A DNA stretch of 32,660 bases from Pelargonium cotyledonis. Taxonomy: Eukaryota > Streptophyta > Magnoliopsida > Geraniales > Geraniaceae. Location: the NCBI GenBank assembly GCA_036897625.1, contig JAYMTA010000269.1, positions 1-32,660 of the forward strand, written 5' to 3'. Of the stretch, positions 1 through 10,618 are shown piece after piece. Made by a program: the position numbers and the translations under genes. The notes under the pieces are model-generated. The model was given only the letters and a program-made list of their open reading frames with translations. It made no database searches and was not told where the DNA came from. Each line of letters starts with the position of its first letter. The stretch's first letter is position 1.

Positions 1-196
1 CCTGTTTTGTAAACTAAAAAGTGTTTATAAGCTGTAAAATAGAAGCTGGGTACCCCTACCTTATTTTTTTATAGCTCATAAACATGAGCTTATAAACACT
101 TTTTAGTTTACCAAACAGGTAACTCGACAAAAAAAAAGTCATTTTGATGCTTATAAGTCCGTTTGACCAGCTTATAAGCTTAACCAAACAGCCTCT
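1..196. mobile_element. MITE, right-hand part, containing a hairpin
   Basis: Positions 1-33 and 87-119 are inverted copies of each other with one mismatch (cctgttttgtaaactaaaaa at the left, its complement at the right), separated by about 53 bp. Beyond the hairpin, 161-193 carries a second TIR-like stretch ending agcttaaccaaacagcc, typical of hAT-type plant MITEs whose outer ends read ggctgtttggt. The left outer end would lie before the window, so the whole element and its target duplication cannot be seen. Family assignment is inferred from the look of the ends only. Confidence 0.6.
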
Positions 197-2183
197 TACT
201 CTATAAAAACTGATGAAGAATACATGTATTTTATGTAAAAAAAACAAATAGAAATTGTCTTACTCGTGACTAAATTCTAGGGAATAAGTAGTCTTAAAAC
301 TCTAAAATATATGAGGACGAGAATTCCATATGTCATATGATTTATAGTTACACTAAGAAAATAGAAATAAACCATAATTAAGACTAGACTTCGATAATAT
401 TTATTCTCAAACCATAAAACGAATGAGGATGCAGATTTCCCGTGGTTTTTAAAAGAATATAAATAGACTTTAGTTGTAACTAAACTTTGAGTAGAAGTAT
501 TTTTAGACTGTAAAACGAATCGTAATAACATATAATTTATACAAAAAAGAAAAATAGAAACATACTTTATTTGTGATTGAACTCCGAGCAAGCGAATTTT
601 GGACCGACATTAAATTCTTGAATCATGGACATTCTATGTACAATTTGGACAACTTTAAACTTAGTGTCACCTAATGGTGCACTCTTGAATCAAAGATTCC
701 TGGAAACTTCCATGTTGTTCAATATTCATTTTTGGTACTTTTGGCTCTTCTCTTTTAATGGGTTCATCCCAATTCAATTCACAACAAACTCCACTACCAA
801 CAGGTTCATCCCAATTCAATTCACAACAAACTCCACTACCAACATGTCAAAGGGCATGCATGAATTGGTACTTGGTAGCTAAACATGATTTGCCAAACAA
901 ATTAATAGAGATTCAAATTCACCATTTTGTGCATATTTTTGGTGATGCATGATTGGTTTGAATTAGGAACAACAAACCTTCCCAAAAATATATAAACAAA
1001 AAGAGTAGGGCCTCCAAAAGTTGTCAGCATCTTCTTAGTTGATGCTATGTGCTTTCTGAAATGGCCCTTTCCAACTTATTCTATAGCCACATTACATCCA
1101 ACAAATCTATTCAATTGAATGCAATGAAAGCATGAATCTAGGGCACATATTGCATTTCCTTGCTTATAAGTTATAACTTGAAAGATAAATATACCCCATT
1201 TATTGTATTCCAGAAGCATTCATGCCATTCCGATCAAGGGGCAACATCAACGATCATTCCCAACACCGAACCTCATGAGAGTGACCCATACCCCAAAAAA
1301 TGTAAACAACGACAATTCAAGCTCCAAATACGATATTTCTAAGTGATTGACTGAATCATCGTTAAAATTTCGATTTTTAGAAGTTTTGTAGTCGGGAGGA
1401 GACGGAGCTCACATCGGATCATCAAGAGGGCTCATTGAATATCATTTGTCATAAAGACAAATCCTTAGGTGGGTGCAATGCACACGTGCTAATTGCCTAA
1501 ATATTTTGTTGTGGTTGTTGGTGATTTAGCGCCTCTCTCTTTGTGGGTTCATTCATATTCACCCAAATCAATTCACACCAAACTCCACTACCAACTCGTC
1601 AAAGGGCATGAAATGCATTGAAATTGCTAAACATGATTGATTGTTTAACATAATATGGGCCTAGCTTATATTTTGGAGTATATAAACAGAAACTAAAACA
1701 GGCCAAGATTTGGCCCAATACATCCAAAATCACAGCCCAAAACAATATAATGGGCCTCTCCGTGGGCTTTAAATGAAATATTATGGGTAACATTTTTGCA
1801 TACGAAAACTCAAATGTGCTACAGAGAAATTATTTGTTTTATTGTTCAAATTTTTCATTAGTAATATAGAATTAGCCTTAAGCTATATCAGTAAAAACCA
1901 AAGTTTTTGTTTCTGTTTCTGTTTCTTTGGACAGAGAAGGGACATCCAAATCTGACATCGCTTTAATTAGCTTAATAATTCACTAAACAATTAATCGAAA
2001 ATATATGCATGCAATTCTTTATTCAAAGAAAAGGACAAAGATATTAAATTCACAGAGCGATCATAATATTCTTAATAACCACGGTTTTTTTTATAGTAGT
2101 AATTCCTCGAATCTCTCGGGCCGAGTCAACTCCTACCCCAAAATCTGCCTTCTTGGCTCTTACCAGCTAAAAACTATATTAAT
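197..2183. other. Intergenic spacer, no gene recognised
   Basis: AT-rich DNA with only short unconvincing ORFs. It holds a 42-bp tandem duplication near 761-844 and a diverged copy of the same block near 1545-1640, both listed separately. The last 150 bases or so are probably the 3' UTR of the LEA-2 gene on the minus strand. Confidence 0.6.
761..844. repeat. 42-bp tandem duplication
   Basis: A 42-bp unit beginning ggttcatcccaattcaattc and ending ctccactaccaaca occurs twice in a row with essentially no differences. A diverged third copy sits at about 1545-1600, followed in both places by the same gtcaaagggcatg and ctaaacatgatt words, so a block of at least 100 bp was duplicated first and then tandemly amplified on one side. 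Confidence 0.8.
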
Positions 2184-3557
2184 TTACTGGTAAGAGCACT
2201 TGTTCTTGAGTGACACAGCTACATTCATCTTTTTAGGGTCCATCATCACCAAGCACTCAATCTTCTTGTAGAACTTGGGCTTCACCAATCTTCCCAATAC
2301 ATATGCTCTTGACCTCACCAAGAAATTCAGTGTCAATGGCACTGCCTCTATTGGCACTCCATTCATGCTGCTCAAGCTTGCTCCTCCTCCATATAATGGT
2401 ATCTTGCTTCCCTTCACTGCCACTTTCATTGATCTCTTGCTCTTCCTTGATTGATAAAACTTCTCTATCTGCATATTCAAATCAAATCGTATTGTTCAAA
2501 AGTCTAAACTGATAAGTAGATGATCCAATGTGCACATTAATTGAGGACAAACTTCACGTTGTATCATCGATGATACAACGGACTCTGCACGTTACAAGAT
2601 CCAGACCAAAACAACTGTGATAAATGTTCACATTTAGTTTTTAATATGTGACATTGTATTAAAGATTGCCAACAATGTGACACTATGATGATCATAGGTT
2701 CATAGGATAGTTGTGGAGATGTAATGAGAAATAAATGTGGGTGTTAAGCTAGGTTTTTGTTGGGCTTTTAGTATAACTTACGGTTCCGCTGCCAAGTCTG
2801 AGCTGAGAGAAAGAGAGATCTAGAGGCGTTGAGGTCACATGAAGCCCGAAAAATGTGCCGCTATTCCGAAAAGTGAGCTTCACTGTAGCGTTCATGGACA
2901 CCAGCTCCGTCGCCACTCCAGAAGCATCGGCTCCAGCCTGAATCACGAACTGATCGAACAAAATACTCTGCACCCAATTCACCAAACACCCAACAATCAA
3001 CACCCATTTCACCAAAATCTGAACTTGACAAACAAACAAAGAGATTGAACCAATCTCATTTGTTTACGTACCTTCATAGCAATGGTTGGTTTCTGGGACC
3101 GACTCGCGCCCCAGAGAATCAAAGAAAACGAAGAGAAGAGGACAAAGAATCCGACGACGAACGCGAGGATGTAGCACCGGCGGCGGGCGTGGGCGGTGAT
3201 CGAGCCGTCGAGGAGGCCCTCCTCCTCGATGGCGTCGAACTCCTTGTTCCACGGCTTGTTGTTCCGCGATTTGCGGTCGGTCTTGCGGTTGGGCTTGAGG
3301 CTGCCGGAGAAGCGCGTGGAGGAGGATTCGCGGGAGGGAGGGCCTAAGGAGGCGTTGGAGCGAGAGTGCGGCGGGGAGCCCGACGGGGCGCAGGCGGAGC
3401 CCATGGGGCTGATGACGGGGGTGGAGTGGAAGGAGTTGGTGGGCTTTTCGCCGTCATGGGAATCCCGGGACGGGCTCTGGACGAAGTAGACGGGGCGGTT
3501 CGGCGAAGACGCGGCTTGGCTGGTGACGTCGGAGTCCGTCTTGCCGAGCGACGACAT
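2184..3557 (-). CDS. LEA-2 / NDR1-HIN1-like membrane protein
   Basis: Three exons on the minus strand: 3072-3557, 2782-2967 and 2184-2468, all phase 0, giving 318 aa. The start is the first ATG of the frame (MSSLGK); upstream codons are open but hold no ATG. Residues 1-125 are Ser/Pro/Arg-rich and hold the conserved PVYFVQSPSRDSHDGEK block (about 22-38). A single membrane segment lies at about 128-149 (YILAFVVGFFVLFSSFSLIL). The rest, from about 165, is a LEA-2 type domain with TFFGLHVTSTPLDLSFSQ and KFYQSRKSKR. This is the late embryogenesis abundant hydroxyproline-rich glycoprotein family (At1g45688/At5g42860-like); the molecular role of this subgroup is not known to me. An acceptor 51 bases earlier (exon 2 from 3018) would also stay in frame and add 17 residues, but the family alignment favours 2967. 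Confidence 0.92.
2557..2580. repeat. Perfect 24-bp palindrome in LEA-2 intron 2
   Basis: The sequence cgttgtatcatc followed at once by gatgatacaacg is its own reverse complement over 24 bp with no spacer. It lies in the 313-bp second intron (2469-2781). It may be the core of a small degraded MITE, but no longer inverted arms or target duplication are visible. Confidence 0.85.
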
Positions 3558-5758
3558 TGTCGGTGTCGGTGGTGATGATTGTGATGGAGCTTGAAGTGAA
3601 GTGTGAAGCAGTGAATGCGGGTGTTTTGCTGTGTATTTTAGTGTTTGAGTTTGTGAATTGGTGTGGTGGAGCACGTTGTGCTCTGTTTTGTTTATTGATT
3701 CCGAGGTCTAATGCAGTTATGCCCAATGGGTCATTTAATGTGCGATGGTGTAGTTGGCAAGAGTTGAAGCAAATGCTCATTGCTCTTTGTCTACTTCATA
3801 TGATGGTTTCAAGATTTGGATTTACATTTATTAGGGCTTGGAAGTTAGTTCTTAGAACAAGTAGTTTCAAAGTATTAAACTTTTGGATTTACATTTAATA
3901 GAGCTTGAAAGTTAGTTCTTAGACCAAGTAGTTTTAAAGTATTAAACTACTTTACCGACAAAATTTACATGCAACTATGATGTATTGAATTTCACTTACA
4001 CTACTAGTTGATATATATATATATATAGTTTAGTCACTTGCTCTATGGTAAAATTCATCATATGCAAATTTTAAGTCAATCCGGCCTAAATTTGATCCAC
4101 GGGTTGAATATATACATATTCAAAATCATTTTGAATTGAATTCAAACGAAGCTTTATCAATCCGACTTAAACTTGAAATTGTCGCATTTGTTGTGAAGCG
4201 AGTGGAGTGAGAGGAAGATGATGCTGGGATGATTTAAACTATGTCAAAGTTAGTCCAAACCATAGACACAATAAGTAGAGTAGCTCAAAGGGAGTGGCAT
4301 TACATATATTTACAAGATGTGTAAGCGAACATGTCACGGACCTAATTAAGGTTGTTAGGTCAGAGGACTTGTTTGTCAAGAGGCCCACCTTAATACTTGC
4401 TGAAATTTGGCTCCATCTAACCATGTTATACCTCATGGGTAGTTGTCAACTTGTCATTCTCATGCCTTAGGATTTGGTGATTGTAATTGTCATTGTCAAT
4501 TCTACAAGCTTAACAAGGAATGTCAAATATACCATTCCTAATTTGGGTTTAAATTCTTGATTGAAAAGAAAGGGTAAAATAAGTGTGAAATGGACACAAA
4601 TAGCTATTAAAACTTGAAATATTATAATCATGAGTTATTTAAGTTATTCACGATACACTTTTATGTTATGCATCGCACTCAAATTAGTCGAGCAGCAAAA
4701 GCTCTGTATGTTAAATTTTATTGTAACTACATTTTTTAAAAAATAAAAGTGAACACAAAACCTTCAATGAATATTGAAAAAGCCATTGTTTTACAACGTT
4801 TGGTGATCTAAAGGGTCATTTTGTATAAGCTCAAAAAATATGTTTCACAACTTGTGTGTCCTCGTAGTATTCCGTGGCTCAAATCAGAATTAAATTAGAT
4901 ATCATATGATTTGAAAAGGTTGATTTTGTGTTGATCACGAGTCAAATGTATCTCTTACTGTTGTAATTCTGATTTTGATAAACTAATAGAGCCATCTCTT
5001 TCAACTGCTTCGGACCCTCCACACGGAACTCCTAGAGCACCGACTTTTCTGTGGCTCCACCTTCACCTCTACGCCCATACACCCAGACTGTAATTTAACC
5101 TGCCCTACCCAACATTTGTCACAGTTCATGAAAGATCTTGTACATCTTTTGACAGATGGGTAATCAATTTCACTGTATTCGTACGTGGTGAACCCTTTGT
5201 AAGAGTACTATATCAACACTATCATCGTAATTGGCATTGCTCGAGGTGTCGCACGCCCGTGGCCAGCACATGTAATATCCGACACAATCAACCGTTCACG
5301 CGAAATGGTTCATGATCCATCCAAAAATAACTTGCGATTCAAGCAACTTTAAGTCTTTTATTCACATTTGATGAAGTTTATAGGAGTTTCTGTCAAAAAT
5401 CAACTAACCAGTCTCCTAAGTTTGGTTTCTTTTTTCTATCTCAAAAATCATATCACCACTGAAAAGAATGTGCAAAATAGATACAGAAAGAATAAGAATC
5501 TCCATTAATTTCATCAAATTTTGAAATATCTTTCATGGACTATAACAATCAACACAAGTATAATGCTTACTGATAAAAAATAAAAATAAAAAAGAGGTGA
5601 GGGTGAAAAAAAATGGACGACCTCAAGATCTTTAGACCACAAGGGCTAAAACACAACTTCAAAAACAAGCATTTTGAAAAAATGGAAAACTTTTATGTAT
5701 GATCAATTTTTGTTAAGGTGAGTTTTCTTTGTACGATGAACAAGGTTCGCCAAACCTG
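3558..5758. other. Intergenic spacer between LEA-2 promoter and zinc-finger gene 3' end
   Basis: The first few hundred bases must hold the 5' UTR and promoter of the LEA-2 gene. A 67-bp tandem duplication lies at 3815-3948 and a short AT dinucleotide run at about 4012-4026. Around 4980-5300 base composition is clearly less AT-rich, yet no frame stays open; it could be an old transposon or gene fragment. The rest shows nothing I can name. Confidence 0.55.
3815..3948. repeat. 67-bp tandem duplication
   Basis: Two adjacent 67-bp copies, 3815-3881 and 3882-3948, both starting tttggatttacatttaatag or tttggatttacatttattag and ending agtattaaact, differ at about five positions. It lies 250-390 bp upstream of the LEA-2 start codon, so it may fall in that gene's promoter. 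Confidence 0.85.
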
Positions 5759-8026
5759 TCAATTCTCGTTAACTTCTTTACCAACCGGGTCTGCAGGTAC
5801 CTCGTCACTAGCCTCATTAGCAGTGCTGACTTCTTTACTACTCTCGTTAACTTCGTCATTGACCTTGTCCGCGTTGCTGACTTCATCACTAACCTTGTTT
5901 CCAAGGTCTTCTTCTTCACTACCATTGTTCGCAGCGCTGACTTCTTCACTTGCCTTGTTTGCAGCATCTGCGTCTTCACTAGCCTTTTCCGCATCATTGA
6001 CCTCTTCATTAGCCTTGTTTGCGTCACTGACTTCTTCACTAGCCTCATCTTTGGCAATGACTTCTTCACCGGCCTTTTCTGTGGCAATGACTTCTTCACT
6101 TACATTGTTCGCAGCATTGGCTTCTTCTTTATCTTCCTCAGCATTGCTGTCATTCTCACTAGCCTTGTCTGCAATGCTGACTTCGTCACTACCCTTGTTC
6201 GTAGCACTGGCTTCTTCAGCATCTTTTCCGTCGTTGCTGACATTTTCACTAGACCTGTCTGCGATGCTGACTTCTTCACTAACTTTGGCTGCAGCCTTGG
6301 CTTCTTCATTATCTTGTCCTGCACTGTTGGCATTTTCACTACCCTTGTCTGCAGAACCGACTTCTTCACTATCCTTGTCCGCACTGCTGGCCTTCTCGCT
6401 ATCCTTGTTGTTAGTGCTGGTTCCTAATGGTCCTAACTTGGCATCAAGACTCTTGATTGCATTGGTTAGAGCTCTCGCGGTTTGACTTTCGGACAGCTCA
6501 CCAGAAGAGGATACCTGTCTCATAAAATGAAATCTTAATCAAATGTCACATGACAAGTGGTATAATATAGCATCAAAGGTCAGAAAGTTACAAACATAAG
6601 CAGTTCAAACAGAACAAAAGTGTCTAGCAGAGAAAAAACTTTATCATGCAAAGATGTTAGCATCAATGAAGAAGCCTAACCAATTATTATGGATTTGTTT
6701 GCACAACAGATTGGAGTACTTAATAACACTTAAAACATAAACATGATCAACAATGGAGTAGATCATAATGACTACGAAATGAGTTTTTTTTTTTCCCCAA
6801 CCAAAATCAACAGAACCAAAATAAATTTTTCTTACGGCACAGGGTTAAGCTAACATAAAACAATGATATATAGTGACTACCGGATTGCCTATTCAAGTTT
6901 CATTCTTGATGGATCTTGATGTTAGCTTATCTAGTGCAAAGTTGCATCTTTTTTCCTTAAATAAGCAAAATAAAAACACAGGGTAGGGGAAAACAAAGTA
7001 TACATGAAGCATGCTATTATATACATTGCGACTCTTTTGACTATATGCCGGTTCTGCAAACAGAAAAGTATTCGAATTTAAAAACCCAATCATTAGGCTT
7101 ACCTTTTCTAATTGGTCCAGCCGCTTTTCCAGATCTTCAGTCGATATCTCCTTATGTATATCTTTAAGAATGCACAGCAAATGAGACCGGAGAGCTTCCG
7201 TTCGATGATGTTCAATTTTACAAAATGGTATAGTGGATTCACAACCCACCGAGTGGAAAGGGCAGTTCACTAGCTTCATTGGACACACAGTAATGCAGTG
7301 CTTGTCCATCTCGCGTCTTATGATGTTAGCTTCACACTTCTGTTCACAAGGAAGTATCTTGTAGGGACAGGTAGAATCGTGCTTCTCTACGTGGGCTGCT
7401 ATGTATTTTGCCATACAACCCTCATTTTCGCAGGTAACAATCCTAAAGCTGCAGTTTGGGGCATGCTCAGCGAGATCTTCAGCAGACTTGAATTTCATAT
7501 TGCAATGATATATGTTCTTTAAGTCAACATTCTTCACCAAAGTCTGACTGATTGGTTCCCTCCTCTCCATCGGCCAAAAATCATTTTTGTCCATTTCTTG
7601 TTGAAAATCATCTATCTTGTCTTCCCTCTTCTCACTCAGTACCCATCCTGAAACCCGACTAAACCAATTCCTTTGAAGGCTTGTGAAGTCATCGATAAAA
7701 CCAGCAATGATATCGCAAGGATGGTCCTTAATTTCTGCCTCGGGGTCACTTACTAAGATAACAGATTCAGCAACAAAACTCTCACTTCTCTTAGTAAGAT
7801 ATTCCACCATTTCCTTCCTCATATCAACAGCAACTGAAGCGGGGAACTTGAACACACCCCCCGTTGTGTTGTCAACACAAGCTGTGGCTAATCCCGGGAG
7901 GAGCTCTTGAGCTATCTTGTGAGTCACTTCCGTATCATAGAGTTCACAATGGAACGAGAGACCTTCATCCTTCCCATCTTCAATCTTCTCCGGGACATGT
8001 CCGGCTTCAACCTTAGGAGGATCCAT
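5759..8026 (-). CDS. TRAF-type zinc-finger protein with acidic decapeptide-repeat tail
   Basis: Two coding exons on the minus strand, 7103-8026 and 5759-6514, joined in phase 0 across a GTAAGC donor and CAG acceptor; 559 aa. The first ATG after the upstream splice acceptor at 8039-8040 gives MDPPKVE. Residues 1-170 are an unnamed N-terminal region. Residues 174-285 are a Cys/His-rich TRAF-type zinc-finger array (CENEGC, CPYKILPCEQKC, CPFHSVGCES), followed by a short coiled coil (about 290-308). Exon 2 opens with SESQTARALTNAIKSLDAKL and then runs into about 19 imperfect 10-residue repeats, roughly 349-545, consensus E-E-V-S-x-A-x-K-x-S, strongly acidic and without Cys, probably disordered. 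The first exon resembles the plant family 'TRAF-type zinc finger-related' (At1g09920 type); function unknown, ubiquitin or protein-binding role only inferred from the domain. Confidence 0.9.
5804..6394 (-). repeat. 30-bp coding minisatellite (decapeptide repeat)
   Basis: About 19 diverged copies of a 30-bp unit; on the plus strand the recurring words are gacttcttcact and agccttgtttgca at 30-base spacing. The unit is a multiple of three, so the sense frame stays open through copy number changes and several other frames are also free of stops. Near the C-terminus one spacer unit is three residues longer (SSKEVSTANEASD). Confidence 0.9.
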
Positions 8027-8038
8027 GTTTAAAGACAC

Positions 8039-8583
8039 CTACAAAAAACTTAAAGCTCGAACAAATCAATCACAACCCGGAACAAGATTATACTAAAAAT
8101 CAACCAGAGAGACTAAAACTAAAAATCATCCAAACCATTTGCCCATAAACCATAACACAATGGCATTGCTCTCATAAACCCAATTGCATGGATTTTCTGC
8201 CTGAATCCATCCCTTTAGTATCCATTCTTTACATCCTTTTTCTATCTCTATGTTAATCAATCTACCCAACCCATTTTCAGATACATAATTGGGAACTCTT
8301 CCACATAATAAAATTTCAAAAAAAATGAAAACGATCAGATAATGATAGAGAATTACCGGTTTCAGTTATTTGGGTTTAGAGATCCGATCGCAACAGCCTC
8401 CTGCCAAATCCAGAAATGGGCAGTACCCAAAAATCCTGATAAGCCATGTGATTCAAAAATGCAATCAATGATTATAGGAATATATGGAAATGAATTGATT
8501 TCCAGAAAACCAAACCTTATTGTAAAACCGACGTGGAATTCAAGACCGGAGAGCTGAGCAGCGAAATAGAGAAACGCGAGCAT
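8039..8583 (-). other. Probable 5' UTR with intron of the zinc-finger gene
   Basis: Directly upstream of the coding start, TTTTTTGTAG at 8039-8048 on the minus strand is a good splice acceptor. Candidate donors lie near 8355 (ACCG then GTAATT) and near 8517 (AATAAG then GTTTGG), so a 5' UTR intron of 0.3-0.5 kb is likely. An ATG at 8581-8583 opens a 73-codon frame that ends at 8362; it overlaps these donors and could be an upstream ORF if transcription starts before it. Confidence 0.45.
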
Positions 8584-10618
8584 CGGTGGTGGGGCTGTGC
8601 CCGGTGGTGGCCATTTTGCTCACGACAATGTCCTGCAACAAAGAAATGAAGCAAATCGAAGTGGAGCAAGTGGGCTTGTACTGGATAAAAAAAATGGGCC
8701 AGCTTATCATTCTCAATTGGGCCAAAACAGTAATTCTCAACTACAGATGCCCAACTTGGTCCAACAATACTGTTTAAATGTGTCGGTGCTCACTATTCTT
8801 TACTAGGAGAAGAACAAAGTTTTTTTTTTTTTTTTTTTTTTTTTTTTGTGTCAAAGGTTTAAAAAAAAAAAGTTGCTTTAATATAAAACCAACAACACTA
8901 GTGTACATGTAGACTGTAATTGTATGGTACTAATTGGACAAATAACCAAGAGTAGTGGCGTAGTTGGCAACACACGCTGCGTGAGTGAGAAGATGTCGCT
9001 CAACACATCCCTAGGGGGAAGTAAAGGCTTTCATTGTGAACAAATCTCGAATAATAATTAGTCAAAATGTGATAAAACGGTATAAAAATGTCAACCACCA
9101 ATGTGCAGGCTCTCTCAAGAACCCATGATATAAACCAATTTATTTTTGTACAAATAGCTTTTTGATAGGGACTAATGGACACCATCTTGTTATTGGGCCC
9201 AATGGGCCACCACAATTTCAATAATTGTACTTTTAGGAATTCAAAATTTGGAGTTTAGAAATTGGAAGTTTCTATTTGAATATAGCTAAGTTGGGTCCAC
9301 CTCTTCTTCGACTTCAAGCCCAAGCCCAAGCCCAAGAACCTTACCGCCTTTTATTTTCATTAATTTAATTTTTCTTTATCTCATTTTTTTATTTGAGTGT
9401 GTTGAAATATTCACAGGGCTGACAAATATTTGATTAGTTCTATGATTGCAACTTTGAAGTTTGATCTATTACCTGTCCATCTTTTTTAAATTAATGGTGG
9501 AAAATTATTCTCACGCCACTCTAAAAATATAAATAAATATTTTGAATTGTATTTGATGAGTTCTTTTCCGTTAAAAATAAAGATCTAATACTATATTCAA
9601 CCAAGATGGCAGTTTTGGAAATAATACCAAAGGCCTTGTTTGGGTAACATTACCAAAAACAAAAACAAAAAACTGTTGATGTTGAAAATGTAAGAAGATG
9701 GTTTAATAGTTGAATTTTTTGTGCAATAAAATGTTCAGTTAGATATTGTAAGAATATATCAATTATCAGAATGATAAAAATGATTGTTTAGTATATAAGA
9801 AACAACTTAATAACATCAATCACTGCATATGCTTGCACAAAATGTTCAATATTGATTACAATAACATACTAGATTCGATTGATCTCATATGAAAATGAAA
9901 AAACATCTAGCATTTTACATGTCAATAGAACATAATGAAATCAGCTGACTTATTATGTGTTATAAAAAAATAATTTACGTTTCAACTCTCATTCTTAAAA
10001 GATGTCTACAATCTTACAAAAGTAATTGGGCTCCCATGGAAATCAACTTCTTAAAATAACTATGCAAGAACTTGTCTTTTTTAACCAACATTTTCATGCA
10101 ATTTACCAAATATTCTAATATAGTTCTCTTTTAAATTTAGCAACATATCTTTTAAGAAAAGCACTAGACTACCAAACGAGAACATAATCAGTCCTAGAAA
10201 ATAACACATAAGATACACATTGTTATACTAAATTTTTGTTTGTTGATTATTTTATTGTAAGCTGTCTTAAACAAATTGGACTAATATTCTTATGGTACAT
10301 TATTTTCTTGGAACTTTCTTTGCATTTGCAAAATATTTCTCTAAAATCTCACTATTTGGATTATTTTACTATTCAAAAATCAAAACAGGCCAGCTTGTCT
10401 TGTTTGGTGTCAAAAACTTATTAAAAAAGTGTGATTAAATTAATAAATTCAATTTTATCAACCAAAAAAAAAAAAAATCAAAACTGTGACCAGACACAAT
10501 TCAAATAGTCTACCAATAATAGAAGTTGTAACAGTACCTGCCCTAACCAACCACTCCCATTTCATTCAAATTTTCTCTTTCTTTCTCGTGGACCAAACAG
10601 AAAATCTCAAAACTCAAA
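8584..10618. other. Intergenic spacer, divergent promoters
   Basis: This spacer separates two genes transcribed away from each other, the zinc-finger gene and the PI-PLC gene. It holds a run of about 27 T at 8821-8847, a small cccaag repeat at about 9317-9335 and long AT-rich stretches. At 9634 the word aaggccttgtttgggtaac looks like a hAT-MITE end, but I could not find a convincing partner. No ORF in it is believable. Confidence 0.55.

Noticed and set aside
625-952. Two overlapping plus-strand ORFs over the 42-bp duplication
   Set aside because: The repeated residues come from the duplicated DNA; no start context, splice pattern or family likeness supports a gene.
2968-3018. Earlier acceptor for LEA-2 exon 2 adding ILVKWVLIVGC
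   Set aside because: In frame, but the family goes straight from the SQKPTIAMK region to the SITFEQ-like segment, which matches the acceptor at 2967; the extra residues look like translated intron.
3045-3575. Plus-strand ORFs opposite LEA-2 exon 1 (3045-3347, 3196-3489, 3366-3575)
   Set aside because: They are antisense shadows in GC-rich coding sequence, rich in Gly/Ala/Arg, with no family likeness. The minus strand gives a clear family match with correct splice sites.
5718-6485. 255-aa plus-strand ORF as a real gene
   Set aside because: Its openness is explained by the 30-bp repeat; composition is low complexity and there is no flanking gene structure.
7298-7910. Plus-strand ORFs opposite the zinc-finger exon
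   Set aside because: Shadows of the minus-strand coding exon with no domain similarity.
9634-10185. Possible 550-bp hAT MITE from gccttgtttggg to ccaaacgag
   Set aside because: Only about 10 bases at the ends agree and no target duplication was seen; chance in AT-rich DNA is likely.
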